Shown: positions 18,125-25,917 of the stretch, piece after piece
Position numbering within the stretch: the first letter of the stretch is position 1
Layout of the letters: the number at the start of each line of letters is the position of its first letter
The notes under the pieces: model-generated
What the model was told of the DNA's origin: nothing
Seen by the model: only the letters and a program-made list of their open reading frames with translations
The model's database searches: none
From: Flavobacterium chilense
GTDB taxonomy: Bacteria > Bacteroidota > Bacteroidia > Flavobacteriales > Flavobacteriaceae
Direction of reading: 5' to 3'
Length of the DNA: 64,000 bases
Assembly (NCBI RefSeq): GCF_001602525.1
Contig: NZ_LSYT01000010.1
Span: 1-64,000, forward strand
Program-made: the position numbers and the translations under genes

Positions 18125-18871
18125 ATGAAAATACTAGTTTGCATCAGCCATGTGCCTGATACTACTTCAAAAATCAACTTCTCCAATGGTGACTCAGAAT
18201 TTGACACTAATGGCGTTCAATATGTAATTAATCCTAATGACGAATTTGGACTTACACGTGCTATCTGGTTTCAGGAGCAACAAGGTGCAAATGTAACTGT
18301 TGTAAATGTTGGAGGTCCTGATACTGAACCAACATTGCGTAAAGCTTTGGCAATTGGTGCAAACGAAGCAATTCGTGTTAATGCAAACCCAACTGACGGA
18401 TTTTTTGTTGCAAAACAACTTGCTGAAGTAATTAAAAACGGAGGATATGATCTTGTAATTGCAGGAAAAGAATCTCTTGACTATAATGGCGGAATGGTTC
18501 CTGGAATGATTGCAGGAATTTTAGGTTTTAACTTTTTAAACTCTTGTACAGCTTTAACAGTTGACGGAAATAATGTAAAAGCAGTTCGTGAAATCGATGG
18601 TGGAAAAGAAACTGTAAGCACTACCCTGCCATTAATTATTGGAGGACAAAAAGGTCTTGTTGAAGAAAAAGATTTACGTATCCCGAATATGAGAGGAATC
18701 ATGACAGCAAGAACTAAAGCCTTAACTATTCTTGAGCCAGTTGACGCTCCTGTAAATACAAAAGCGGTGAAATTTGAAAAACCAGCTCCAAAATCAGCTG
18801 TGAAATTAGTTTCTGCAGATAATTTAGATGAGTTAATCAATTTATTACACAACGAAGCGAAAGTGATTTAA
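18125..18871 (+). CDS. etfB: Electron transfer flavoprotein, beta subunit
   Basis: 248 aa, standard length. With EtfA it forms the soluble FAD/AMP-containing heterodimer that accepts electrons from acyl-CoA dehydrogenases and passes them to the quinone pool. Visible: N-terminal KILVCISHVPDTTSKI, the nucleotide-binding DLVIAGKESLDYNGGMVPG segment, and the ETF-beta signature in VREIDGGKETVSTTLPLIIG. The start ATG is 33 bp after a TAAATTTG box. It is followed by etfA in the same direction, but a 145-bp spacer containing a long imperfect hairpin separates the two. Confidence 0.97.
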   Translation: MKILVCISHVPDTTSKINFSNGDSEFDTNGVQYVINPNDEFGLTRAIWFQEQQGANVTVVNVGGPDTEPTLRKALAIGANEAIRVNANPTDGFFVAKQLAEVIKNGGYDLVIAGKESLDYNGGMVPGMIAGILGFNFLNSCTALTVDGNNVKAVREIDGGKETVSTTLPLIIGGQKGLVEEKDLRIPNMRGIMTARTKALTILEPVDAPVNTKAVKFEKPAPKSAVKLVSADNLDELINLLHNEAKVI

Positions 18872-18872
18872 G

Positions 18873-19012
18873 ATTGTAGAGTTTAGATTTTAGATTGCAG
18901 ACCGCAATACTAAATCTAAAATCAACATTTGATTCACTTCAAGATCTAAAATCAATAATCGTTTTAGATTTCATTTTCAAGAATCTGAAATCTAAAATCT
19001 AAAATCTAAAAT
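18873..19012 (+). repeat. Inverted heptamer-repeat spacer between etfB and etfA
   Basis: The 28-nt left arm (18873-18900) pairs with 18985-19012 with only three mismatches. Both arms are built of a TCTAAAA-type heptamer repeated about three times. Further partly self-complementary copies (CTAAATCTAAAATCAA, AGATCTAAAATCAA, GTTTTAGATTTC) fill the loop. The right arm ends 4 bp before the etfA start codon, so the structure could influence translation or mRNA stability of etfA. See the similar spacers at 20799-20850 and 29608-29669. Confidence 0.85.
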
Positions 19013-19016
19013 TGTT

Positions 19017-19985
19017 ATGTCAATATTAATATATGCAGAATCTGCAGAAGGAAAATTTAAAAAAGTAGCTTTCGAATTAGCTTCTTACGCAAAAAAGGTA
19101 GCCGAAAGTTTAGGAACAACTGTTACAGCTTTAACAGTGAACATTAGCGATGTAAGCGAATTAGCTAAATACGGAGTTGATAAAGTATTAAAAGTAAACA
19201 ACGATAAATTAGCTGGTTTTACTGCTAAAGCTTATGCTGATGTAATTAAACAAGCTGCTGAAAAAGAAGGAACAAAAGTAGTTTTACTTTCTTCTACAAC
19301 AGACAGTATTTATCTTTCATCATTAGTTGCAGTAGCTTTAAATGCTGGTTTTGCATCGAATGTGGTTGGATTACCGGTAAGCACTTCACCATTTCAGGTA
19401 AAAAGAAATGCTTTCTCCAACAAAGCTTTTAACATTACTGAAATCAATACTGATGTAAAAGTACTTGGTTTAGCTAAAAACTCATACGGAATCTTCGAAA
19501 ATGCAGGATCTGCAACTGAGGAAGATTTTAACTCAACAATTGGAGACAACGACTTTGGAGTAAAAGTAGAATCTGTAGAAAAAGTAAGCGGAAAAGTATC
19601 TATCGCTGATGCTGACATCGTAGTTTCTGGCGGACGTGGATTAAAAGGTCCTGAAAACTGGGGATTAGTTGAAGATCTTGCTGCTGTTTTAGGAGCTGCA
19701 ACGGCTTGTTCTAAACCTGTTTCAGATCTAGGATGGAGACCTCATAGCGAGCACGTTGGACAAACAGGAAAACCAGTTGCAACAAACTTATATATTGCAA
19801 TAGGAATTTCCGGAGCAATCCAGCACATTGCAGGTATCAACTCATCAAAAGTTAAAGTAGTAATCAATAATGATCCTGAAGCTCCTTTCTTTAAAGTAGC
19901 TGATTACGGTGTTGTTGGAGACGCATTTGAAATTGTACCTCAATTAACAGAAAAATTAAAAGCTTTTAAAGCTCAGCATTCTTAA
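19017..19985 (+). CDS. etfA: Electron transfer flavoprotein, alpha subunit
   Basis: 322 aa, standard length. The C-terminal FAD domain is evident: GGRGLKGPENWGLVEDLA, then VSDLGWRPHSEHVGQTG and IAIGISGAIQHIAG, ending with INNDPEAPFFKVADYGVVGD. It partners EtfB upstream. The start codon sits immediately after the right arm of the inverted repeat spacer. A strong terminator follows at 20014-20063, so etfB-etfA form a two-gene unit. Confidence 0.97.
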   Translation: MSILIYAESAEGKFKKVAFELASYAKKVAESLGTTVTALTVNISDVSELAKYGVDKVLKVNNDKLAGFTAKAYADVIKQAAEKEGTKVVLLSSTTDSIYLSSLVAVALNAGFASNVVGLPVSTSPFQVKRNAFSNKAFNITEINTDVKVLGLAKNSYGIFENAGSATEEDFNSTIGDNDFGVKVESVEKVSGKVSIADADIVVSGGRGLKGPENWGLVEDLAAVLGAATACSKPVSDLGWRPHSEHVGQTGKPVATNLYIAIGISGAIQHIAGINSSKVKVVINNDPEAPFFKVADYGVVGDAFEIVPQLTEKLKAFKAQHS

Positions 19986-20013
19986 AAAATTTAAGAATTC
20001 TCTTCAAAAATAT

Positions 20014-20063
20014 AGCTGCCTAAAAACAAGATAATTGTATCTTTGTTTTAGGTAGCTTTTTTG
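20014..20063 (+). terminator. Terminator of etfBA
   Basis: Long imperfect stem AGCTGCCTAAAAACAAG (20014-20030) / CTTTGTTTTAGGTAGCT (20041-20057), followed by TTTTTTG. Confidence 0.85.
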
Positions 20064-20153
20064 TTCCATATTTTTTGATTAAAATTGCACTTTTATTTCC
20101 CTATCAAAAAAAGTATAAAAATGAGGCGCTAAGTGCCCTTTTTACAAACATAT

Positions 20154-20777
20154 ATGAGTCTAGTAAAATTATCCATAAAAGGAATTTCATACAGTCAAAC
20201 TCAAAATGGCGCTTATGCCTTAATTTTGAATGAAGTGGATGGCGAGAGAAAATTACCTATTGTTATTGGTGCTTTTGAAGCCCAATCGATAGCTATTGCC
20301 TTAGAAAAAGAAATTAAACCGCCCCGCCCGCTAACACATGATTTATTTAAAAACTTCGCAGAAAGATTTGATATCGTTGTAAAACAAGTCATTATTCATA
20401 AACTTGTTGACGGTGTTTTTTACTCCAGTCTGATTTGCGAAAGAGATAAAATCGAAGAGATTATCGATGCCAGAACTTCTGATGCAATCGCTCTTGCCCT
20501 ACGCTTTAACGCACCGATTTTTACCTATAAAAACATTCTGGACAAAGCCGGAATTTATTTAAAATCAAACACAGCAGATTCTGACCAGGGCGCTCAGGAA
20601 ATTGATGATGTACTTTCTAATCCTGAAACTTTTGGACGTGAAGAAGAAACCAATCAATCCGGAGATGTTTATGCTAAACATAGTCTACAGGAACTAAACG
20701 AACTGTTAGACCAGGCCGTTTCTCAGGAAGATTACGAAAAAGCAGCTAAAATCAGAGACGAAATCTCGAAAAGATAA
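20154..20777 (+). CDS. Bifunctional nuclease (BFN/DUF151) domain protein with C-terminal UVR motif
   Basis: 207 aa from the ATG at 20154. A GTG 21 bp upstream is open in frame, but the conserved family start is MSLVKLSIKGIS, so I use the ATG. Residues about 1-135 form the BFN domain (YALILNEVDGERKLPIVIGA, ICERDKIEEIIDARTSDAIALAL). The end is a UVR-like helix pair (LNELLDQAVSQEDYEKAAKI) as in UvrB/UvrC and ClpC. Nuclease activity was reported for plant homologues; the bacterial role is uncertain. It is followed by thyA after an inverted-repeat spacer. Confidence 0.88.
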   Translation: MSLVKLSIKGISYSQTQNGAYALILNEVDGERKLPIVIGAFEAQSIAIALEKEIKPPRPLTHDLFKNFAERFDIVVKQVIIHKLVDGVFYSSLICERDKIEEIIDARTSDAIALALRFNAPIFTYKNILDKAGIYLKSNTADSDQGAQEIDDVLSNPETFGREEETNQSGDVYAKHSLQELNELLDQAVSQEDYEKAAKIRDEISKR

Positions 20778-20798
20778 AATTACTGTTTAATCGTTGAT

Positions 20799-20850
20799 TT
20801 GTTTATTCGTTAAATCGATTAAACAATTAAACGAATAACCGAATAAACAA
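20799..20850 (+). repeat. Self-complementary AT-rich spacer before thyA
   Basis: Perfect 11-bp arms TTGTTTATTCG (20799-20809) and CGAATAAACAA (20840-20850). Internal near-copies (GTTTAATCG, CGTTAAATCGATTAAAC, AAACGAATAACC) make it a short-period repeat folded on itself. The right arm ends 3 bp before the thyA ATG. The organisation parallels the spacers before etfA and accD, but with a different repeat word. Confidence 0.8.
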
Positions 20851-20853
20851 AAC

Positions 20854-21705
20854 ATGAAACAATACTTAGATTTAGTAAAACACGTTTTAGAAAACGGCTG
20901 TCAAAAAGGAGACCGAACCGGAACCGGAACAAAAAGTGTTTTTGGCTATCAAATGCGTTTTGATTTAAGTGAAGGTTTCCCAATGGTTACAACCAAAAAA
21001 CTGCACTTAAAATCAATTATTTACGAATTACTTTGGTTTTTAAAAGGAGATACAAACGTAAAATACCTTCAGGAAAACGGAGTTAAAATCTGGGATGAAT
21101 GGGCAGATTCTAATGGTGATTTAGGCCCGGTTTACGGACATCAGTGGCGCAATTGGAACAGTGAAGAAATCGATCAGATTTCGGAATTAATCACTGAGTT
21201 AAAAACAAATCCAAACAGCCGCAGAATGCTGGTTTCTGCATGGAACCCTTCGGTTTTGCCGGATACTAAAAAATCTTTTGAAGAAAATGTAGCCAACAAT
21301 AAAGCTGCATTGCCTCCTTGTCATGCCTTTTTTCAGTTTTACGTAGCAACTCCGGACTTAGAAAAAGGAGAAACAAAAGGAAAACTATCCTGTCAATTGT
21401 ATCAGCGAAGTGCCGATATATTTTTGGGAGTTCCTTTTAATATTGCTTCTTACGCATTACTAACTATGATGATTGCGCAGGTTTGCGATCTTGAACCAGG
21501 AGAATTTATTCATACTTTTGGAGATGCACACATTTATAACAATCATTTTGAGCAATTAGAATTGCAACTAACACGTGAACCAAGACCATTACCAAAAATG
21601 ATCTTAAATCCGGGAATTAAAAACATATTTGATTTTGATTTCAGCGATTTTACACTTGTCGATTACGATCCGCACCCTGCTATAAAAGGCAGCGTTGCTG
21701 TATAA
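20854..21705 (+). CDS. thyA: Thymidylate synthase
   Basis: 283 aa. It makes dTMP from dUMP with methylene-tetrahydrofolate, producing dihydrofolate that FolA (22633-23115) recycles. Landmarks are GDRTGTGTKSVFG near the N-terminus, RRMLVSAWNPSVLP, the catalytic Cys in LPPCHAFFQFYV, and QRSADIFLGVPFNIASYALL. It is longer than the 264-aa E. coli enzyme because of two short insertions, one just before the catalytic Cys (DTKKSFEENVANNKA) and one after it (TPDLEKGETKG). A terminator shared with the opposite-strand neighbour follows. Confidence 0.98.
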   Translation: MKQYLDLVKHVLENGCQKGDRTGTGTKSVFGYQMRFDLSEGFPMVTTKKLHLKSIIYELLWFLKGDTNVKYLQENGVKIWDEWADSNGDLGPVYGHQWRNWNSEEIDQISELITELKTNPNSRRMLVSAWNPSVLPDTKKSFEENVANNKAALPPCHAFFQFYVATPDLEKGETKGKLSCQLYQRSADIFLGVPFNIASYALLTMMIAQVCDLEPGEFIHTFGDAHIYNNHFEQLELQLTREPRPLPKMILNPGIKNIFDFDFSDFTLVDYDPHPAIKGSVAV

Positions 21706-21715
21706 TTATAAAAAC

Positions 21716-21739
21716 AAAATCCGCTAAAAAGCGGATTTT
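21716..21739. terminator. Bidirectional terminator between thyA and the glycogen-binding-domain gene
   Basis: AAAATCCGC (21716-21724) / GCGGATTTT (21731-21739), 9 bp perfect with a 6-nt A-rich loop. T tracts on both strands serve the two converging genes. Confidence 0.85.
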
Positions 21740-21740
21740 T

Positions 21741-22037
21741 TTATACCACTAAAACACTATTTTCACTTCCGGCATAATCATTCCATTTGTAAAAATCTGC
21801 TTCAGGATCATTAACATAAGCCCCGTCGATCACATACTTAAATTCGTAAATCGCATCTTTAACCAAATCATAAGTTGCTTTAAAAGTTCCGTTTTTCAAC
21901 TTGCTTAAAGTTCCCTCTGAAACATTCCAGTTATTAAAATCACCAACAACTGCTGCCGAATCAGCATCTTTGGCGTCTATCGAAAATGTAACTTTAACAA
22001 CCGGCTTCGTTTTAATAAATTGTTTCTTCAAAGACAT
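21741..22037 (-). CDS. Isoamylase early-set (AMPK glycogen-binding-like) domain protein
   Basis: 98 aa from the ATG at 22037. An upstream in-frame ATG would add nine residues (MYKSKNEIV), but MSLKKQFIKTKPVVKVTF is the usual family start. The protein is a single E-set/CBM48-like beta-sandwich: AAVVGDFNNWN followed by GTFKATYDLVKDAIYEFKYV and the conserved DPEADFYKWNDYAGSENSVL. Such free-standing domains are common in Bacteroidota; carbohydrate binding is likely but the partner is unknown. No glycogen enzymes are nearby. Confidence 0.85.
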   Translation of the reverse strand: MSLKKQFIKTKPVVKVTFSIDAKDADSAAVVGDFNNWNVSEGTLSKLKNGTFKATYDLVKDAIYEFKYVIDGAYVNDPEADFYKWNDYAGSENSVLVV

Positions 22038-22275
22038 AACTATTTCGTTTTTAGATTTATACAATAAAATTACACAAATTCACCTGAACATTCTATCGCA
22101 CTGTAACCGATTTATGATTATAGCAAAAACAACAACTTATTTTCATTACATCTATAATTTAAACGGCTTTATTTTTCGCATTTAAAACTCCCAGAAGGTT
22201 TTAAAACAAATATTTATGAATCTAAACATGGTGTTTTCAAAATAAATTTTAACTTTATGATCTCATTTATATCTT

Positions 22276-22620
22276 ATGGAAAAAGAAGTGCACGAACAAT
22301 ACGAGTATGCCAGAAGACGTATTAGACAAAAAAAAATCCTGTATTTTCATTTTGTTCTCTTTCTGCTTGGAAGTTTATTTATATTCATTGCAAATCGATT
22401 TTTCGGCTTTGGAGCATCTACTGAACAAAATTGGTGCTTATGGGGCATTACTTTATGGTTTTTCGTTTTTATACTTCACTTTATAAAAGTTTACATTACA
22501 GATCGTTTCATGAATAAAAAATGGGAAAGAGAGCAAATTGACAGACTTGTTGGTTTACAGCAAAAAAGGATCAGTCAATTAGAGTCCAGAATAAACGAGG
22601 ATACAGAAAATAAAATTTAG
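22276..22620 (+). CDS. 2TM domain-containing small membrane protein
   Basis: 114 aa. Residues about 8-20 are a basic juxtamembrane stretch (EYARRRIRQKK), followed by two hydrophobic helices (about 21-42 and 55-73) and a cytoplasmic basic/coiled tail (KKWEREQIDRLVGLQQKRIS). This is the Bacteroidota 2TM domain, also found fused to LytTR regulators and histidine kinases. Molecular role unknown. It sits 12 bp upstream of folA in the same direction and is probably co-transcribed with it. Confidence 0.85.
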   Translation: MEKEVHEQYEYARRRIRQKKILYFHFVLFLLGSLFIFIANRFFGFGASTEQNWCLWGITLWFFVFILHFIKVYITDRFMNKKWEREQIDRLVGLQQKRISQLESRINEDTENKI

Positions 22621-22632
22621 TTTGAGCACATT

Positions 22633-23115
22633 ATGATTATAATGATTGCGGCTGTTGCCGAAAATAATGCCCTTGGAAAAGACAATGATTTAGTATGGCA
22701 TCTGCCAAACGATTTTAAAAGGTTTAAATCGCTTACAACTAATCATCATATTATAATGGGAAGAAAGACATTTGAAAGCTTCCCTAAACCGCTGCCTAAC
22801 AGAGTTCATGTTATCATTACACGCCAGAAAGACTATCAAGCCGAAGGCTGTATTGTTGTAGACAGTATTGAAAAAGCAATTGCTGCCTGCCCTGAAAATG
22901 AAGATTCTTATATTATAGGTGGAGGAGAAATCTACAATTTAGGCTTACCTTATACAGATATTATAGAAATAACCAAAGTACACCATACTTTTGAAGCTGA
23001 TGCTTTTTTTCCTAAAATCAATTCAAATGAATGGCAGCTTGTAGAAACAGAAGAAAATTTTAAAGATGAGAAACATCTTTATGATTACACTTACGAAACA
23101 TACATCCGAAAATAA
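22633..23115 (+). CDS. folA: Dihydrofolate reductase
   Basis: 160 aa, standard size. It reduces dihydrofolate to tetrahydrofolate with NADPH. Visible: IAAVAENNALGKDNDLVWHLPNDFKRFK with the catalytic acidic residue in the LPNDF loop, IIMGRKTFESFPKPLPNR, and the NADPH-binding YIIGGGEIY. The start could also be the second Met, three codons in. Gene order thyA ... folA is retained here, with two small genes between. A terminator follows at once. Confidence 0.97.
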   Translation: MIIMIAAVAENNALGKDNDLVWHLPNDFKRFKSLTTNHHIIMGRKTFESFPKPLPNRVHVIITRQKDYQAEGCIVVDSIEKAIAACPENEDSYIIGGGEIYNLGLPYTDIIEITKVHHTFEADAFFPKINSNEWQLVETEENFKDEKHLYDYTYETYIRK

Positions 23116-23119
23116 AAAA

Positions 23120-23145
23120 ACACCCTCTTTTGAAGGGTGTTTTTT
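23120..23145 (+). terminator. Terminator of folA
   Basis: ACACCCT (23120-23126) / AGGGTGT (23134-23140), then TTTTTT. Confidence 0.85.
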
Positions 23146-23676
23146 AAAAACGATTGATTTCATAGATACAATACTTTCCTGAAATAGTTTTTGAAAAAAT
23201 CACAAATGTCTAAGAAACATCTGAAATAACTGAATAACATAAATGTTAATTGAGAACGAATCTCAAAAGCGCCTTTAATAACAAATACCACTAAGATATT
23301 AAAGGCAAGAAAATTAAAATTTCCAAAAACAAATTTAATCCTAAGAACGTATTTCGCACTTTAATAATGTAGTATTAACCCCAAGAAAATACTTTTAAAA
23401 CTATTTACAAGAACAAATCAGTACCAGTGCAAAAAAAATACTTTTTTGATTTTAAGCCATTGTATTACTATCAATCATTAAATTTTAATCATTTTTACTT
23501 TGACAAAATTGGCTATAAAAACTTCATTCCACAATACCCACTTTTGGTGATTTTTTCAAAATACCTGATTTCGGTGATGCCAAAAATTCCAACATCAAAC
23601 AATGAATTAAAAACCTCCTTATAAAACATTTAAAAGGACAATTTAAAAAACCAATAACAGTTAAGACAGATTGTAT
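23146..23676. other. Gene-free region between folA and ubiE
   Basis: About 530 bp of AT-rich sequence. The only open frame of note (23427-23624, 65 codons) has a composition like random AT-rich DNA and no family resemblance. I see no RNA gene or repeat. Confidence 0.55.
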
Positions 23677-23684
23677 TATATTTG
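23677..23684 (+). promoter_or_regulatory. -7 box of the ubiE-porT unit
   Basis: TATATTTG matches TAnnTTTG exactly and lies 14 bp before the ubiE ATG, implying a very short leader. No TTG is found at the expected -33 spacing. Confidence 0.5.
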
Positions 23685-23698
23685 CTTAAATAAAAAAA

Positions 23699-24430
23699 AT
23701 GTCTGAAAAAATAACCCCATATAAAGACTCTTCTTTAGGAAAGAAAGAGCAGGTTGCTCAAATGTTTGATAACATCTCCGGCAACTATGATAATCTAAAC
23801 CGTGTCATTTCTTTTGGAATTGACACTAAATGGAGAAAAAAAGTATTAAAGATCGTTTCAGACACAAAACCAAAAAACATTCTGGACATTGCAACAGGAA
23901 CAGGTGATCTGGCTATTTTAATGTCACAAACCAATGCTGAAAAAATTATTGGCCTGGATATTTCAGCAGGAATGCTGGAAGTTGGAAAAAAGAAAGTTGA
24001 AGCAAAGAACTTATCAAATGTTATTGACTTAGTTTTAGGGGACTCTGAAAAAATACCTTTTGAAGACAATTACTTTGATGCCATAACTGTAGGCTTTGGA
24101 GTTCGAAATTTTGAAAATCTTGAAAAAGGTTTTGCTGAAATTTTAAGAGTTTTAAAACCAAATGGGGTATTTGTGATTTTAGAAACCTCTGTTCCGGACA
24201 AAACACCATACAAACAAGGATATAAGTTTTATAGTAAAAATATTTTGCCTATTATTGGTAAATTATTTTCTAAAGACAATTCGGCTTATGGTTATTTGTC
24301 TGAATCTGCGGCTGCTTTTCCATATGGAGAAGCCCTGAACAATATTTTGAGAAAAATTGGGTTTATAGATGTTGTGGCTATGCCTCAAACTTTTGGCGTT
24401 GCAACCATTTATTCTGCATCTAAAAAATAG
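23699..24430 (+). CDS. ubiE: Demethylmenaquinone/2-methoxy-benzoquinol methyltransferase
   Basis: 243 aa SAM-dependent C-methyltransferase of the UbiE/MenG family. It performs the last step of menaquinone synthesis, the quinone Flavobacterium uses. The SAM-binding motif ILDIATGTGDLAI is near residues 61-73. The family signatures YDNLNRVISFGIDTKWRKK and VGFGVRNFENLEKG are present. Its stop codon is one base before the porT start, so the two are co-transcribed. Confidence 0.96.
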   Translation: MSEKITPYKDSSLGKKEQVAQMFDNISGNYDNLNRVISFGIDTKWRKKVLKIVSDTKPKNILDIATGTGDLAILMSQTNAEKIIGLDISAGMLEVGKKKVEAKNLSNVIDLVLGDSEKIPFEDNYFDAITVGFGVRNFENLEKGFAEILRVLKPNGVFVILETSVPDKTPYKQGYKFYSKNILPIIGKLFSKDNSAYGYLSESAAAFPYGEALNNILRKIGFIDVVAMPQTFGVATIYSASKK

Positions 24431-24431
24431 T

Positions 24432-25142
24432 ATGAAAAAAACTGTAGTCTTAATTTTATTAGTCTTAACGACAAAAGGATATTCTCAATTTGCTAAAAGT
24501 ATGTTTAGCAAAGATCCTATTATTAATCTCGAAAACTGGCAAAAACAGCGCGTCTATTTTGGATATTATCTTGGGTTCAATAGTTTCGACTTTAAATTTG
24601 ACTACAAATCTCCCGGTCCGGATATTCAGGTAAAAAAGACTACTGGTTTTAATGTTGGTGTAGTTGCCGATTTAAGATTACAGGAATACATAAACTTACG
24701 TTTTGAACCAGGCTTATACTATACAAAACGCGATTTGTTTTATCCTAATCTGCCTTTACAGAAAGATTATTTAAGAGAGGTAAACAGTACTTATATTCAC
24801 TTTCCTTTGTTACTTAAATTCTCCTCTTTACGTACCGGAAATATTCGTCCGTACCTGGTTGGCGGAATGTCTACTACACTTAATTTATCCAGCAACTCAA
24901 AATCGCAGGATGATAACAACGAAGGAAAATTCAGAGTAAAACCATGGACAGCTGCTTATGAGCTAGGTTTTGGAATTGATATTTTCTCTGAATACTTTAT
25001 TTTCTCTCCTTCAATTAGAGGTATGTTTGGTATTACTGACGAGTTAATTCGTGATAATCCGGCAAAAGGACCTAGCCCATGGACTGATAATATTGATTCT
25101 ATGAAATCGAGAGCGATTTTAATAAATTTCACTTTCCATTAA
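24432..25142 (+). CDS. porT: PorT/SprT outer-membrane protein of the type IX secretion system
   Basis: 236 aa. I use the ATG at 24432, directly after ubiE, because it opens a typical signal peptide (MKKTVVLILLVLTTKGYSQ). A longer in-frame extension into ubiE is not credible. The mature part is an eight-stranded barrel-like protein (FGYYLGFNSFDFKFDY, LRFEPGLYYTKRDL, STYIHFPLLLKFSS) of the PorT family, ending with Phe-His (INFTFH). PorT (SprT in gliding flavobacteria) is needed for type IX secretion in Porphyromonas and F. johnsoniae. The ubiE-porT linkage is familiar from this phylum. It would act in exporting proteins such as the giant adhesin at the left edge. Confidence 0.9.
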   Translation: MKKTVVLILLVLTTKGYSQFAKSMFSKDPIINLENWQKQRVYFGYYLGFNSFDFKFDYKSPGPDIQVKKTTGFNVGVVADLRLQEYINLRFEPGLYYTKRDLFYPNLPLQKDYLREVNSTYIHFPLLLKFSSLRTGNIRPYLVGGMSTTLNLSSNSKSQDDNNEGKFRVKPWTAAYELGFGIDIFSEYFIFSPSIRGMFGITDELIRDNPAKGPSPWTDNIDSMKSRAILINFTFH

Positions 25143-25151
25143 AACAAATTC

Positions 25152-25880
25152 TTAACTATTTCGTTTAAATTCATTAAGAATAATTGCTGTTGCTGTAGCT
25201 ACATTTAAACTTTCGGTTTTTTGCAGCTCTCCAAACCTGGGAATTGTTAGTCGGCTTGTAACCATTTTTTCAATCTCTGCCGAAATACCATTGGCTTCAT
25301 TACCCATTATAATGATTCCATCCTGAGGCAGACTCGATTGATAAATATTATCTCCGTCCATAAAGGTCCCAAAAACAGGTAATCTTGTTTGAGTTATAAA
25401 TGATTTCAGATCAACATAATTTACGTTTACTCGGGTAATAGACCCCATTGTTGCCTGCACAACCTTTGGATTATAAATATCAACGGTTTCTTTGGAACAA
25501 ACAATTTGTTTGATACCAAACCAGTCGCAAAGGCGTAAAATTGTTCCTAGATTTCCGGGATCACGAATATCATCCAAAGCTAAAATCAAACCTGAATCTG
25601 TTATTTTCTTTTCGGCAGGGATTTTAAAAACTGCCAGACAGGAATTTGGAGTAGATAAAGCACTTATTTTTTTAAGTTCCTGGTCATTAATTAAAGTTCG
25701 TTTTGAAGAATCGACTGCCTCAAAATCGTTTAGAGTGGTATACAAATGTTCTAATTCAAAATTGGATTGCAACAATTCTTGAATTACTTTTACTCCTTCG
25801 GCGAAAAATAATTGATTTGCAAAACGTTGCTTTTTTTGATGTAAACCTGAGATAAGTTTTATTTGGTTTTTACTAACCAT
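25152..25880 (-). CDS. TrmH/SpoU family RNA 2'-O-methyltransferase
   Basis: 242 aa SPOUT enzyme. The three SpoU motifs are present: ALDDIRDPGNLGTILRLCDW with the catalytic Arg and Asn, IIMGNEANGIS, and IPRFGELQKTESLNVATATA. An N-terminal substrate-binding domain (FFAEGVKVIQELLQ) precedes it. It uses SAM to methylate a ribose in rRNA or tRNA; the exact target cannot be told from sequence. It is divergent from tamL with only 37 bp between the start codons, so the promoters must overlap the coding ends. Confidence 0.92.
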   Translation of the reverse strand: MVSKNQIKLISGLHQKKQRFANQLFFAEGVKVIQELLQSNFELEHLYTTLNDFEAVDSSKRTLINDQELKKISALSTPNSCLAVFKIPAEKKITDSGLILALDDIRDPGNLGTILRLCDWFGIKQIVCSKETVDIYNPKVVQATMGSITRVNVNYVDLKSFITQTRLPVFGTFMDGDNIYQSSLPQDGIIIMGNEANGISAEIEKMVTSRLTIPRFGELQKTESLNVATATAIILNEFKRNS

Positions 25881-25889
25881 AAAATAATG

Positions 25890-25897
25890 TACTTTTG
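25890..25897 (+). promoter_or_regulatory. -7 box of tamL
   Basis: TACTTTTG, an exact TAnnTTTG match, 20 bp before the TTG start of tamL. The nearest upstream TTG (25863-25865) is 24 nt away and lies inside the divergent methyltransferase gene. Confidence 0.55.
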
Positions 25898-25917
25898 AAT
25901 TAAATATTTTACAACAC

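Noticed and set aside
20133..20153. GTG start adding seven residues to the BFN protein
   Set aside because: The conserved family N-terminus begins at the ATG at 20154; the extension is not conserved-looking.
23427..23624. 65-codon plus-strand frame between folA and ubiE
   Set aside because: AT-driven composition (Phe, Lys, Tyr), no promoter or terminator fit, no recognisable domain.
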